A DNA stretch of 64,000 bases from Norana najaformis. Its lineage: Eukaryota; Annelida; Clitellata; Crassiclitellata; Hormogastridae. Positions 24,041 through 36,759 of this stretch are shown here, in pieces. The stretch's first letter is position 1. Each line of letters starts with the position of its first letter. The stretch is from assembly GCA_964023275.1 (NCBI GenBank), contig OZ029929.1, positions 8,073,937 to 8,137,936 on the forward strand, read 5' to 3'. A program made the translations under genes and the position numbers. Below the pieces are notes generated by a model. That model was given only the letters and a program-made list of their open reading frames with translations, was not told where the DNA came from and searched no databases.

Positions 24041-27000
24041 GGAAACGTTTCTGTAGCCAACGCTTGGCTGTGGGATGCCCCATTCGCTGATCCCTCTAGG
24101 TATATTAACAAACATCTGTGTATTGCTTAATCTGATTGAATGCATCTTTTGACCGAGTTAAAACTATAGGCATTACTGTAAACAGCGTTGTGTTGTTTGT
24201 GATGAGATTTTGCATGTGCCAGTTTTAGGCTTCCTGCCTGTAGATGTAGAGACCAAATGGCATGGGGGTTCTTTATGGAGCCTTGCAGATGGAGGAATTG
24301 TTTTGAGTTGGGATGTGCATGGAGCAGGGTACTTTTGCATGGAGCAGGGTACTTTTGCATGGAGCAGGGTGCTTTTGCATGGAGTGGGATGCTTTGGCCA
24401 CCAGTGGGCAACTTGGTTGATATTGGCTTAGCTTATAGGCATAGGAATAAGCCTGGTTTATAACAATACTAGCCTTTTGCTTGCTTTCCATTCTGGCTTT
24501 GATTGGTGCATATATTTGCTAAATATCGTTAATACAGCTATGCTTCTTGTGCATACACACACATATATGCACATTATATTGGTGTTATATGTACATATAT
24601 AAGTATAAGAAGTCCTTTAGATATGTAGCATTATCTGCCATTATATATGAGCTTTACAGATAAATATATAATTTGTATATGAAAATTTCATTAGGATCTT
24701 GTGTAGACAGGAAACTTACACCATTCTAACTATGTTACTGAGAAAATTTGCGAGTGCACATTTTTGGTTATGTATACTGTGTACATGTATATGTGCATAT
24801 ATATATATACACAGGCATGTATGTATGATGTGGGCATATATATATATATATATACATTTTTATACAAACTTAATGTACCATGTGTATGTATATGGAAAGT
24901 GAATATTTGGTTTTTGTCATAGGTTAAATATTTGCCCTTAATGTATCGTTGTCTCTATCAAAATCCAGTCTTTGGGGGCACATTTGCATACAAATGTGTG
25001 CTGAGGGAATTTCGTTGCTTTTTAAATCGATTGGCTTGGTGAGGGGTCTTGGCAGATGTTTTTTTGATTTTTTTCTGCATCAGAATTTAATTCTTTATTA
25101 GAATTTAATTTTCTTGCTAGAAGCAGTGTAAGAAATGAAATTCGAAGCACTGATGTAGAAAGAGAAAGTTTTCTACTAAGTTTCACTGAATGAATATGAA
25201 AACGAGAAGGATTTCTTCTGCTGCATTTGGAATGCAATGTAATTGTGCATTTATATAGTCCTATAACTTCAGACAGTAAGAAATCAAGGCACAATACAAA
25301 TAATATTACTAATTAAATTTATGATAATGATAATGTCAGTAATAATAAATGAAAGAGACAATACTAAAAATAATGTTAATAGTGTACTTGCGTGAATGTG
25401 GTTATGCAATTGTGGTGTGGCATAGGCCTGGTACTTTTGAGGAGTTGGACATGCATAAAGATTAATCTTTCCAGAACTACGTGTCTCTGAAATAACAGCT
25501 CATTCACATTACTAAGGTTTCTTTTTTGCATTTAAAATGGTAAAATGGACAGTAATGAAGAAATGAGGCCAGGGATGGTTCAGGTATTTCTGCTCAGACT
25601 TTGTGGCCTTAAAGGAGTCATGATGATTGTTGTTTTGTGCACCTTCAGTTTCTTGGTTTTGGCATACCAGACTGGTGTTCAGGCATCTGCCCTGCTGCCT
25701 TTGCATCCGATGGTTGTTGTGCAGTAGTCACAAAGTAGTGTATTCAGATTTAACCAGTGGGATTTCAACCAGCGACACTCGTGTATATTATTCCCATAAG
25801 CTAATCACTGGACAATCTTTCAGAAAGTTTGGTTACATCTGTCAAGACATGTACCAGTAGGTGCTTAGGTAAAAGTTTATATGTAACTGAACAACTTACG
25901 CATGCATATTTATGTGACCTAACTATACATACATGTTTGCATTTTTAAAGCATTTTTATCTGTGTGGCAGATATATGCATTTATGTGTGTCAGGTCAATG
26001 ACCCCAATTAGATGTATATGTATACGCATAAATATACATAATATTTCATTGGACAAACTAATTCTATGTGTCTTTATGTATGTATGTGCTTTGTAAATCC
26101 GGTTGATAATCTAAATGCCTATATTCCAAATACAAGAATATATATATGAATTTATTTTTTGCTTTGATGGCAACTTTGCTAACAACAGTGGGAAGATATG
26201 TAGCTATTTTTACATAAGTCCAACTTTTCGTTTTCTCTAAGTTTTTAGCTTGGATTTTAATAGCAGTTACCTGGAAGTCTAACTTCGGAGCATTATAAGT
26301 GCTAGGGTTTTCTGTATTTTTTGTTTATCTGTTTGCTTCCAGTGGTGATTTCGAACGTGTCCAAGACATTAGCTTGGTTAAGGCATTCGTAGAATTGTGA
26401 TGATTTGTGTTGTTTTTAACTGTTGTTTTATCTGTTTAAAATTGTCTGATTGATTGTATTTGTGCTGTTTCAGAAGCTTGTTAGGCTTGCTTTGTGTAAT
26501 AATGAGGTTTCTGTAAAAGCGTTTGCAGTGCAGAAATTTCCTGCCAAATTTTCGCTTTCTCTTGGAATTTTGTTTGTTTTCTCACAGAGAAACTCACTCA
26601 GACTGCCTCGCTTTTAAAGTGTTTCAAAGATTGGTTTTAGGAGTACATATTTGAAGTCTGTTTCAGTTGTTAAATTTTAGTTCCAATTTTAAAATTGTTC
26701 TTTTCAGACACTTGTTCCTGAACAGTAGGTTTTTTGTATAATATTCTACAATTGATGACTTTTGGTTCGATTTTCCTTCCTTGGTGATACCTTGCTTTTT
26801 GCAAATTTAGCAATTTTTAATTTGTTTGAAGCTCAGTCATTATTATGCAGCCTGTGGGGTGTGCTTCTGCTTAAATGAATATTTTGTGATTTTCTGTGTG
26901 TGCTTGTCTTGTGAAGTTTGCCGTTTGCCTTCTCCTGCACTTTCTTGATAGACCATTCAGATCTCTACTGAAGCTTATTCCTGTCTTGAGATAGAGACCC

Positions 27001-30000
27001 AAACTCCTTTGTTGGAGTGTTATAAAGTAAGGTTGAAAATGGCTCATTTATTTTGTGGTCGTGTGAAGAGCATATTCTTTAGCTGTGCAGTACTAAGACT
27101 GAAAATCTTGGCTGAAGCAGAAACATGACAGTGGCAGTCCAGTGATTGGACAAGCTTTCCTGGAGCAACAAATAATTTAGTTGCTGATATTCTAAGATTG
27201 GAACTCCACGAGCAGAGGCCTGAAAGTATTTGTATATAGCACTGCAAGTCTAGCAGTAAAATTCTCCAAGCACTGATGAAAGCCTGCGCAGTATGATTCA
27301 GTTGCGATGCCATTTAATGACTTTGGCCATCTTTATACTGCATGCAGATGTTTACTTGTGCATTTTAAGGGCTGATTTTTGTCTTTGAAGTATGTGGATT
27401 ATTTGTGGTGCTTATTCAGGGTAAGATGATAATGTGGCCGATTGAATGACTATGTCAAAGAAATATGAATTGTATCCATGCTTATTGCATGGGCCTCAGT
27501 TATGAAAAGTTTGTGGTACATATGGGAAAAGGATTTCATCATGGATAACTAGGTCTTATGGTTGAGTTATTGCGGTTACCGTTTGTGGGTTTGATTCATT
27601 TTATCAGGTCAAGTCATACATGCTGTTGATATCTGTGTGTTGCAAATGATGAACTGCTCTTGGGTAGTCTGGACAAGTGCCACAGTCTGTTGGCGCTTGC
27701 TTGTTAATATGACGAGGACAGGTTCCAGCCTGCTGAGGGTATGCCATAACAAAACTGGGCAAATTGTTGCTTAGAAGTGTGAAACAGTATATTTTGGGAC
27801 CAGTGTGAGCGGCTAGGAAGTAGGCGGCAAGTCTTATGATGTACTGACCCAGTTTCTTGCAAGACTGCTTATGCTCCTTGCTGCACAAAATGAAGAATGG
27901 AAATAGGCAGAATTATTACATGCTAAAAGGGTTTTAAGAATAGTGCCTTTCTTCAGATATGACGGACTTGAGCAGGCATATTTCGCAGTTTGGCTGATGA
28001 AATATTAGTAAGGCAGTGTTATGTAATGTCTGTCAGCCAGCAGAGTAATTTGCTTGATGTCTTTTTTCAGATTGATGGCTTGCTCAGATGTTCTGTTTTA
28101 GTGCTTGACTGGTTTTGTCTGGTCTGCTGTACAGTGTTGGGTAATTAGGTTTTTCTTACTACAGCAGGAATCTCGGGCTTAACTTGGGTTAGAAAGGATT
28201 TCAGACCTCTGTCTGTGTTTTCATTGTTGAGACGAGTCCACATAATCTGTCAATTGATGGTCATCTCAAAATTAGGAAATTTTGTCTAACCATCCATTGT
28301 AGTTTAACTGGCTGCTTGGCTACGGGTATCCCATGTACTAGGTTCCCCTTGGAAATTGATTTCCAGGAAGTATTCTAGTTTTAGAGAGTGGTTATTGCAT
28401 CTTAGCTCAAAGTTGTAAAGGTCAAAATTGTTTCGATCAGAGTTGACAGTTGGAACAATCTTAGCTGAGAAGGTTGAAGTTGATTGGGTTAGAGTTGTCA
28501 AGATCACTTGGGTTAGAGTTCTCAAGTTCACTTGGTTGAATGTAGGCATTTGAGTGTGTGGATGTCTTCAGCGAAACGCGATCATTTTGCATGGTTAAGA
28601 TGTGATTGCCTTACGATCTCCGACTTTGATTTCAACCTGTGTGCAGATAGTGTTTATAAATTCTGGACGTCTGTAAAATTACAGGAGAGACAATGCAAGA
28701 CTTGCTTAAGTTGAATCGCTTTCTGCGATTATACGTATAATGTTTGTATTTTGTGGAGCATTACGGCTTTGCTGTAATCTATAGGAAGTTCTGTCTGTGC
28801 TTTGCTGAATTACATAAGACATTGCAGGGAAGTTTTGATTCAGCATGTGTGTTGTTTATTTGCTTTTAGTTTGTATACAACCTGTTTGCTGTTGTTTAAA
28901 AACCAGTGTTTAAAAACCTTTATTATTTGTGTTTGTGTTTCAGTGTTGGCTTACTGTTGCGTCAGAAGCGCTTTGAAAATTGGCTCAGTTCTAATGGTGG
29001 CCCATTGCTGTACACACTGTTTGATGAAAGCTGTCTGACGACTTATGCAAGACTGATTTTCAGTTTATTTTCTGCTGGTACCTTGTGTTCAAGTTGGAGA
29101 GTTACTGTACGTTTGCTTTTATCGAGCATGTAGAAGAAACTAGACGTACCTATAGTTTTAATATACACACAGAAGAAACAGCACATACTTCTACATGCCT
29201 TGCTTGATGTATGTATTTTGTTCGCACCATTAAAAAACATAAACGAGCACATTACATATGTGTGTATGTTTTTGCGTGGATACCAATGTATTCACGTACG
29301 TTTAGATATGCTTACATGTTTTGTATTGTACTGTATAAATGTACATACATACATTGTGACGATGACAATTTTTGAATACCGGTGATTGGATTTATTTTGC
29401 GTAGAAGTTTTGTAGTTTTTTTGCATTTTGCTGTAGTTTTGTTGGTTTTTGTTTTCTGAGCCTTAGCAAGTTTTTTGCTGTCCATTGATAGCACGATAGA
29501 AGTCGTGCCGAGATGCATTTTCGCTTAAGCGGCAGAAGCGCTTTATAACATATGTTTATGTTGAATGTGAGCATAAATTAGGGCTTGGATGCATGCTTGG
29601 TTAATACGCATGAGTAAAGCGATTTGCTTAGTGTTTAAGCTGGACGCTTTTAGGATACGTCTGTGTTGCTTTAGTTTTGCTGCACATGGTGGAATTTAGT
29701 GAAAGATTTAGAATTTTCTGAGGGTATCAGGCAGTGACCATAGGTTTTGAGTGACCCTTTCTGTTGCACTGACATGGGAACAGTGTACGGGATGATTGAA
29801 TCTACCAAAAGCTGTCCGTGCAGCAAGAAAGTTTTATGAATTATGGATGTGCTACTTTTCCTGGGTAAGGAGTGAGGCAGGATGAGATAGCTTATAGTGC
29901 AGGGTGAGTGAGGGATCTCAGTGGGTGCATTCAGCGTCGTATCCAGTAATTTTATTCCACTTTGCTCGAGAGATGAAGTGACCTATGAAACTGCAAGGGG

Positions 30001-30500
30001 TTATTGTTAGTCAATTCATGGTAGACGGCTGCTTGGATTGTAATCAACTGCATGCAGATGTCCTAATGTTAATAAGATGATTTATATAGCGCCGGAGTAA
30101 GACAGAGCCGAAAAAGAGCACTGTACTGGTGTTTTTCATGAGTCACAACCAGAAACTGGTCAGTTCAACGCCTCCACTGACATGGGTGCGGGGCGAGGCA
30201 AGTTGGGGGTAAAGGGATGAAAGGGGGAGTCAAAGGGTACAGTAGTTTTTTCGTGTAATTTGCATTCTGTGGCGTCTGCTTTGGTTTTTGCCTGTTTGTC
30301 GAAACGCTCGATGTTCGTTTTGCTGTCGGTCAGTCGTTGCGCAGGACTGTTCGTAAACTTGGAGACAGTTATTTTTTATACTTTTTACTTTTGCGCTGAA
30401 TTTGAACGTCGTAGCCCGGTGAAATTAGTGGCTAGTAGATGCCATTTTGAGTAGAAAGCTAGAAGAGGCGCTGTACAAATGTTGGATGATGATTCCACGG
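24041..30500 (+). other. T-rich non-coding tract, possible long headcase 3' UTR
   Basis: Downstream of the headcase stop the plus strand is markedly T-rich for about 6 kb (many ttttgttt and gtttgcttt words). It is nearly free of the transposon families seen elsewhere and has no supported coding frame. Poly-A signal candidates on the plus strand are AATAAA at 25344-25349 and ATTAAA near 29229. A short triplication (agggtacttttgcatggagc) lies at 24324-24382 and TA/CA microsatellites at 24545-24860. How far the transcript runs cannot be settled without RNA data. Confidence 0.3.
30068..30240 (-). mobile_element. Possible short LINE/SINE 3' relic
   Basis: 'gatttatatagcgccggagtaagacagag' resembles the 3' end of the LINE at 20925 ('gatttataaagcgcatcttagag'). 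The following G-rich 70 bases are unlike the flanking T-rich DNA. The fragment is old and short. Confidence 0.3.
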
Positions 30501-31275
30501 CAGCAAGATGCTGTGTCAGAGAAGTGCTAGCAGGATTGTAGCTTAAGGGAAAGACATGATGCTCAAGAGTTCAGCTTAGAAAATGCTGAGCATAGGGAGA
30601 GGAGTTTCAACTTATGGAAAAGTCCCAGTGTTGCAGATTGGGGTTTCAGCTTAGAGAAAGGGTATAGTGCTGCGACTTGCTTCTTAGAGAAGGCGTAGGC
30701 CTCGATGTGCCTACCTAGTTGACAGGTGACTTCTTGTCTTGGCTCGATGGTTTACATGGTTCGATGGTGCTAGCAAGAGGCCAGCGAGAATATTTCGCCC
30801 TATAGTCAGTTAGTTCACATAACTTGTTTAATCAGAGTAGCTGTGCGTGGAGATACGGTAGCAAAGTCGCTTTGTTCGTCTGATTATATGGATTGTATGG
30901 ACAAATATATAACTGTAATATTATATTAATATAGGCTGTTTCAAGATTCGTATCTTCTCGGAGAAAGATACTTTTCCTGTATACAACTGGCATATAACGT
31001 ACTTTTCAATGGGCATTTTTGGATTGTGTGTTTACGAGATATAATTTGGTGTTTTGTTAAACGGATTTTTGATCTCGCAGAAACGGCGCGACGTCTGCTT
31101 AGGTGCGGCGCAGCAGTGACGTCACGCGTTGGCGCGCAGCTGTGGTACCTAGAGTGGCCTGTGTTGATGAGACCCCAGGATATCGGCACAAGCCACTCTT
31201 TTTTCCTTTCAGCCGTTGACCCGACCCCTCCTTGTGCAATGACCCTTTAATATAACCTTTGAGGTTTCACCGCCA
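30500..31275. other. No recognisable feature
   Basis: Intergenic DNA; no gene or repeat is supported. Confidence 0.35.
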
Positions 31276-31541
31276 TTGCTTAGCCTACACTGGTCAACAT
31301 AGAAATCGTTACTGACTGGAAAAGGCCCTAATGTGTAGCATCTTGGTGTGCTGAACACGAATATAACCATAAAAATTTTTTATTGGCTCTCGTTTTGAAA
31401 ATATTTCATATAGTTCATTTTTTATGTTTCACCATGTAAATTTATGCAGTAGGACTGCGACAATATCCTAAATAAGTCTAGAATGATGTAATATTCCACC
31501 TCATTGCATAATCCCATCATGGACACATCATGCACAGTTGA

Positions 31542-31605
31542 TTACGTCATTTTCTGATGCAATGTAAAACTACAGCCAGTCGGCTGCTGACGTAAGATGA
31601 CGTCA
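31542..31605 (+). promoter_or_regulatory. Cluster of three CRE-like sites
   Basis: TTACGTCA (31542-31549), TGACGTAA (31588-31595) and the full CRE TGACGTCA (31598-31605) lie within 64 bases. The last is 10 bases upstream of a TATA box. They suggest bZIP (CREB/ATF/AP-1 type) control of the transposon-like gene. Confidence 0.5.
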
Positions 31606-31614
31606 GCAGTGTAC

Positions 31615-31623
31615 TATATAAAG
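31615..31623 (+). promoter_or_regulatory. TATA box
   Basis: TATATAAAG lies 115 bases upstream of the ATG at 31738 and just downstream of a full CRE. It would place transcription start near 31645. Confidence 0.6.
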
Positions 31624-31737
31624 CGAGTCGGAACGGTTGAGCATTTACAATATTACAGACTTTGTGCGAGACAGTTTAAGTTACTGTTTTATAAAACTAT
31701 TATTACTTTATCCATTTAGATACAATACAGAACAGTA

Positions 31738-33436
31738 ATGCCTCGGAAGTGCGTAAATACTGTGGACAACTTTTGTTACATTTGTGGGGAAGTGACATTT
31801 GCCAACCAGAAGAAAAGTATCACTTATCAAGTCAAGAAGGCATATCATGCTTACTTCGAATGCAAGGTTGGTGACCAAGACAAGCCATGGGCCCCACATA
31901 TATGCTGTGCTACATGTACAACACAGCTTTCACAGTGGTTGAATGGCAAAAGACCATCAATGCTGTTTGCAGTTCCCATGGTGTGGAGAGAGCAAAGCAA
32001 CCACGTAGATGACTGTTACTTCTGCTTGGTTCCTCCTCTTTCCGGTGGAATAACGAAGCAAAAGAAGTCGACAATAGTCTACCCAAACATTCCGTCAGCA
32101 TTGAGACCAGTTCCACATGGTGATGGACTTCCTATTCCAGAACCTCCAGCAGAATATATTTTCCTTGATTCATCTGATGAGGACAAGGGTGAGCCGACAT
32201 GTTCTTCTCCTGGTCCGTCAGCGTGCAGTGATCCCGATTTTCACTGTGGTGCATCATCAACCCCACACAGAATAACACAGGAAGAACTAAATGACCTTGT
32301 TCGTGATTTGGACTTATCCAAAAACAAGGCAGAATTGCTAGGATCAAGACTCCAACAATGGAATCTTCTAGAAGAAGATGTCACAATTACTTCATATAGA
32401 AAGCGCCATCAGCAGTTGGAACCTTTCTTTATGAAGGAAGGTAATCTGGTATTCTGTTCCAATATTGACGACCTCATGAATGCCTTACAGATCACTCATG
32501 ACCCACAAGAATGGAGACTCTTTGTAGACTCTTCAACACTGAGTCTTAAGGCTGTGCTTTTGCACAATGGAAACCGTCTTCCATCTATTCCATTAGCGCA
32601 TGCTGTCCACATGAAAGAGACATACGATAATAACCTAAAACAGCTACTGCATTCCATTGACTATAACAGGTACAAATGGCACCTGTGTGGTGATTTGAAG
32701 GTAGTTGCCATTTTAATGGGACTGCAGCAAGGATATACAAAATATATGTGTTTCTTGTGTGAGTGGGATAGCCGAGCAAGAGAGTTGCACTACGTGCGGA
32801 AGGAATGGACTCCCAGACAAAACATGGCAGTTGGACAGAAGAATATCCAGCACCCAGCTCTGGTCGAGGCTCACAAAATCCTACTACCACCCCTTCACAT
32901 CAAACTAGGTTTGGTGAAGAACTTCGTGAAAGCCATGGACCGCACTTCGCCAGCTTTCCGATACCTGCATGAAAAATTCCCTCGACTCAGCGAAGCAAAG
33001 ATTAAAGACGGAGTTTTTGTGGGTCCTCAGATTAGAGAACTCTTCAAAGATGATCGCTTCAACAACTTGCTGGAGGGTGATGCGAAACAAGCATGTAATG
33101 CTTTTCGTCGTGTCTACAGACTTTCTGGGGAATGTTATGGCAGAAAGCTACAAGGAACTAGTAGAAGACATGCTCAAGCAGTACCAGAAATTTCGCTGCA
33201 ATATGTCTCTGAAGATGCATTTCCTTCATTCCCATCTGGATTTCTTCCCTGACAACTGTGGTATGGTTAGTGACGAACATGGCGAACGTTTTCATCAAGA
33301 TATCGCAACAATGGAGCAAAGGTACCAGGGAAAATGGTCCACTACAATGTTGGCTGACTACTGCTGGACACTCCGCAGAGACGCTCCCGAACAGCTGTAC
33401 AAGAGACAGGCAAAAAATCTAAGAACTAGTCTATGA
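31738..33436 (+). pseudogene. DDE-like transposase-type protein, one frameshift
   Basis: From ATG 31738 the frame is open to 33252. Homologous-looking sequence leaves that frame at about 33118-33121 (after YR, residue 461) and continues one frame over, as DFLGNVMAESYKELVEDML, to TGA 33434-33436. One indel thus breaks a protein of about 566 residues. The N-terminus has CxxC pairs (C13/C16, C57/C60, C93/C96) like a zinc-binding module. Candidate DDE residues are D264 (LFVDSS), D319 (LCGDLK) and the E of SDEHGERFH in the shifted frame. A CFLCEWD CxxC motif follows the second D, as in several DDE superfamilies. I recall multicopy uncharacterised animal proteins of this type but cannot assign a named superfamily. 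Confidence 0.65.
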
Positions 33437-33618
33437 CCTGGTTTTTACAAATATTAACTGTAAGTGTATCACTATTGGCATGCATTGTGCGATATAAAAT
33501 TACTTCATTTCAGATTACAAAAAAACTAGAGCCAATTCGGCATTTTCACTGTCATATTCGTGTTCAGCACATACAAATTGATAAGAACTGACTAATTTCA
33601 TTTCAGTTGCTTAGCCTA

Positions 33619-34325
33619 ACGACCCTTTCTGCAGCCCGTGAACGCATAAAAGTAATACCTTTACATGTAGATTGACTGCCCTGAATGTTATATTGCACGC
33701 ATGCATGCACATCCGTCTACAGGAGACATTTAGCCGCGACCCTACCTTTCTAAAATGAATTTATCGGGTGAGATCCATCACCACATTGTGCTGTACGTTT
33801 GAATGAGCGCTTTACGCCACACTGGGCCCTCATATGCAGATGGAGCGCTATAGCTCAAAGAGGTATCACCATGCGCACAAGAGCCTTGGCCATATGTTCC
33901 CTCTTGGCGAAGCAGTTACCGGGCCAGATGAACATGACATCCCTATAGCTCAGTCCAATAGAGGAATCGTGCAGAATATTCTGGACACAAATGTCTCCCG
34001 ATGGCTGTCAAATTAAAAGACCTTTCAGTAAAGACAATGTAAGGCATCACCGAAAGTTTAAACTGACTTAAGTAGACGGCTGAATCTGTTGCACAAATTG
34101 GACTTCCTGCAGCTGAAGAATCAACCTGCTAGATGGCGCCTTCGTTGTACAGTAAGTACAGCGATATGGCATTTTCCCAACTGGCTGATTGCCATGTGCA
34201 TGAGCAGTCAAGGCACAATTGATCAGCGTCATCGATTGATGCTTTGTCATTAGTCACCCTTAACAAAAACATTATAATATGTGGAGTGCTTCTTAGAGGC
34301 TCTCGAGAGGCGGCATTCGAATGTT
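33619..34325. other. No recognisable feature
   Basis: Intergenic DNA with only short frames. Confidence 0.35.
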
Positions 34326-34331
34326 CCATTC

Positions 34332-34412
34332 TAATCTAATCTAATGACTTCCATAGCGCCGTTATCATAATGCCCAATGCATCAATCAATGGTCACTTCA
34401 AGTGAAATCGTA
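34332..34412 (-). mobile_element. LINE 3' end, (ATT)-type second family, diverged
   Basis: 'tctaatctaatctaatgacttccatagcgccg' followed by 'cccaatgcatcaatcaatgg' parallels the 3' end seen at 6995-7090 and 39780-39840 (agcgccgg...caaggcatcaaccgatgg). Confidence 0.45.
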
Positions 34413-34597
34413 ATCAATACTCATTGGATAATCCAGCGACTTCATTTTCTTGGCGTTCAAGAAATGCAGCTTATCAATATCGGCCTAACTTGCCTTTCTC
34501 GATCTTCAGTTCCAACACCGTTTCCTCCCTGTCTTGTTTCACCCCAGTCCAACGAAGCTCGACCTGTGGTCGAATCTGTTTGACCTAGACTTTCTCT

Positions 34598-34825
34598 TAT
34601 ATAGCCATCTTGATCTGAATCCTATAAATGATATAGCCATCTTGATCTGAATCCTATAAATGATATAGCCATCTTGATCTGAATCCTTTAAATGATATAG
34701 CCATCTTGATCTGAATCCTTTAAATGATATAGCCATCTTGATCTGAATCCTTTAAATGATACAGCCATCTTGATCTGAATCCTTTAAATGACATAGCCAT
34801 CTTGATCTGAATCCTATAAATCAGC
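34598..34825. repeat. 32-bp minisatellite, 7 copies
   Basis: The unit 'atagccatcttgatctgaat' plus 'cctataaatgat' (or cctttaaatgat) repeats seven times from 34601. Two variants (cctata and ccttta) are interspersed. Confidence 0.9.
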
Positions 34826-35529
34826 CTGTTCTTTCGCCTTTTTGACCGCTACGCAAGTTTAAGATGCAGTTACGATTTTGGTGTTGACCAAGGTTCATAT
34901 GTACACGCACGCACGCGCCCAGACACTGACATACATATAGGCTACAAATGGTTACATACAGACAGTGTTAAGACTCGTCAGTGACTCAGTAGGCCTATCT
35001 ACAGCAATCTTGTGGATGCATTCCAGAAGTGTCGATTTGACTTTGCAAATACGCTTGTATGAATCTGTCAGTCCTTCTGCTCGACTGTTTGTCACCTTCC
35101 AACCGTCTGTCGGTGTGTGTCTGATCGTTTTCGTGCATCTGTGCGTGGTTGTCGGTAATTTACGTTCGAGATGTTAGAGGGTGAGACACAGACAGACAGA
35201 AAGGCAGAGAGAGAGATATGCTGACTGTAGATGGAGACGAAGCAAGACGGTTGAGTACGCACAGCGATAAACAGAAAGACAGCGAACCACGATACAGACG
35301 AAGAGTCATGCATCTGTGACTCAGCACGTGGTGACATCTGTCGACTTATTCTGGAACAATTATTCTAGACAGCAATAGATGTCAGAAATCAGATGACTCA
35401 GCATCGGCTGCCCCAGATTTCCGGTCCGTCCGTCTATATGTCCATAAGTCCCCTTCTTTCTGCCCTGCCCTGCTCACTTTCACTACCACAGGGTAGAGAC
35501 TTATGGGTACGTGGTTATAGACATTACGT

Positions 35530-35815
35530 CTGTCCTCCTCTCCTCTCCTCTCCTCTCCTCTCCTCTCTCTCTCCTCTCCTCTCCTCTCCTCTCCTCTCCT
35601 CTCCTCTCCTCTCCTCTCCTCTCCTCTCCTCTCCTCTCCTCTAGTCTCCTCTAGTCTCCTCTCCTCTCCTCTAGTCTCCTCTCCTCTCCTCTAGTCTCCT
35701 CTCCTCTAGTCTCCTCTCCTCTAGTCTCCTCTCCTCTCCTCTAGTCTCCTCTAGTCTCCTCTCCTCTAGTCTCCTCTCCTCTCCTCTCCTCTAGTCTCCT
35801 CTGCTCCCTCTTCCC
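35530..35815. repeat. (CTCCT)n pentanucleotide satellite
   Basis: It consists of runs of ctcct interrupted regularly by ctagt. It grades into the longer-period array to its right. Confidence 0.9.
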
Positions 35816-36730
35816 CCTCTATGTCCTGCTTACTCACTACCACTTCCTCATATATGTGTGTCTGTTCTATCCTGTCCTGCTCTGTCCTGTCCTCTCCTGT
35901 CCTCTAGTCTCCTCTCCTCTCCTCTAGTCTCCTCTGCTCCCTCTTCCCCCTCTATGTCCTGCTTACTCACTACCACTGCCTCACATATGTGTGTCTGTTC
36001 TATCCTGTCCTGCTCTGTCCTGTCCTCTCCTGTCCTCTAGTCTCCTCTCCTCTCCTCTAGTCTCCTCTGCTCCCTCTTCCCCCTCTATGTCCTGCTTACT
36101 CACTACCACTGCCTCACATATGTGTGTCTGTTCTATCCTGTCCTGCTCTGTCCTGTCCTCTCCTGTCCCCTCCTCTCCTCTAGTCTCCTCTCCTCTCTTC
36201 TGCTCCCTCTTCCCCCTCTATGTCCTGCTTACTCACTACCACTGCCTCATATATGTGTGTCTGCTCTATCCTGTCCTGCTCTGTTCTGTCCTCTCCTCTC
36301 CTCTAGTCTCCTCTCCTCTCCTCTAGTCTCCTCTGCTCCCTCTTCCCCCTCTATGTCCTGCTTACTCACTACCACTGCCTCACATATGTGTGTCTGTTCT
36401 ATCCTGTCCTGCTCTGTCCTGTCCTCTCTCTCCCCTCCTCTCCTCTAATCTCCTCCTCTCCTCTAGTCTCCTCTGCTCCCTCTTTCCCCTCTATGTCCTG
36501 CTTACTCACTACCACTGCCTCATATATGTGTGTCTGTTCTATCCTGTCCTGCTCTGTCCTGTCCTGTCCCCTCCTCTCCTGTCCCCTCCTCTCCTCTAGT
36601 CTCCTCCCCTCTCCTCTAGTCTCCTCTGCTCCCTCTTTCCCCTCTATGTCCTGCTTACTCACTACCATTGCCTCATATATGTGTGTCTGTCTGTCCTGTC
36701 CTCTCCTCTCCTCTAATCTCTCCTATACTT
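35815..36730. repeat. Satellite array of about 132 bp, 7 units
   Basis: Each unit contains 'ccctctatgtcctgcttact', 'cactaccactgcctcacata' and 'tgtgtgtctgttctatcctg', followed by a variable (CTCCT)n block. Starts fall near 35805, 35938, 36070, 36205, 36340, 36477 and 36629. Unit length differences lie mainly in the pentanucleotide part. Confidence 0.9.
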
Positions 36731-36759
36731 TTTGTGTCCTGTTTACTCACTACTGCGTC

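Larger units (their letters stand above)
31276..33618 (+). mobile_element. Transposon-like unit with terminal inverted repeats
   Basis: Bases 31348-31400 (gtgctgaacacgaatat, later ttggctct and gtttt) and 33520-33570 (inverse: aaaact, agagccaa, atattcgtgttcagcac) are inverted repeats flanking one protein-coding frame. Outside them the 12-base word TTGCTTAGCCTA is present as a direct repeat at 31276-31287 and 33607-33618. It may be a target-site duplication or chance. The single coding frame, own promoter and inverted ends together indicate an autonomous DNA transposon, now disabled by a frameshift. Confidence 0.6.

Noticed and set aside
24038..24130. Stop-codon readthrough of headcase, as known in Drosophila
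   Set aside because: The frame beyond TGA stays open only 29 codons with no recognisable sequence, and the protein already ends where the conserved C-terminal domain ends.
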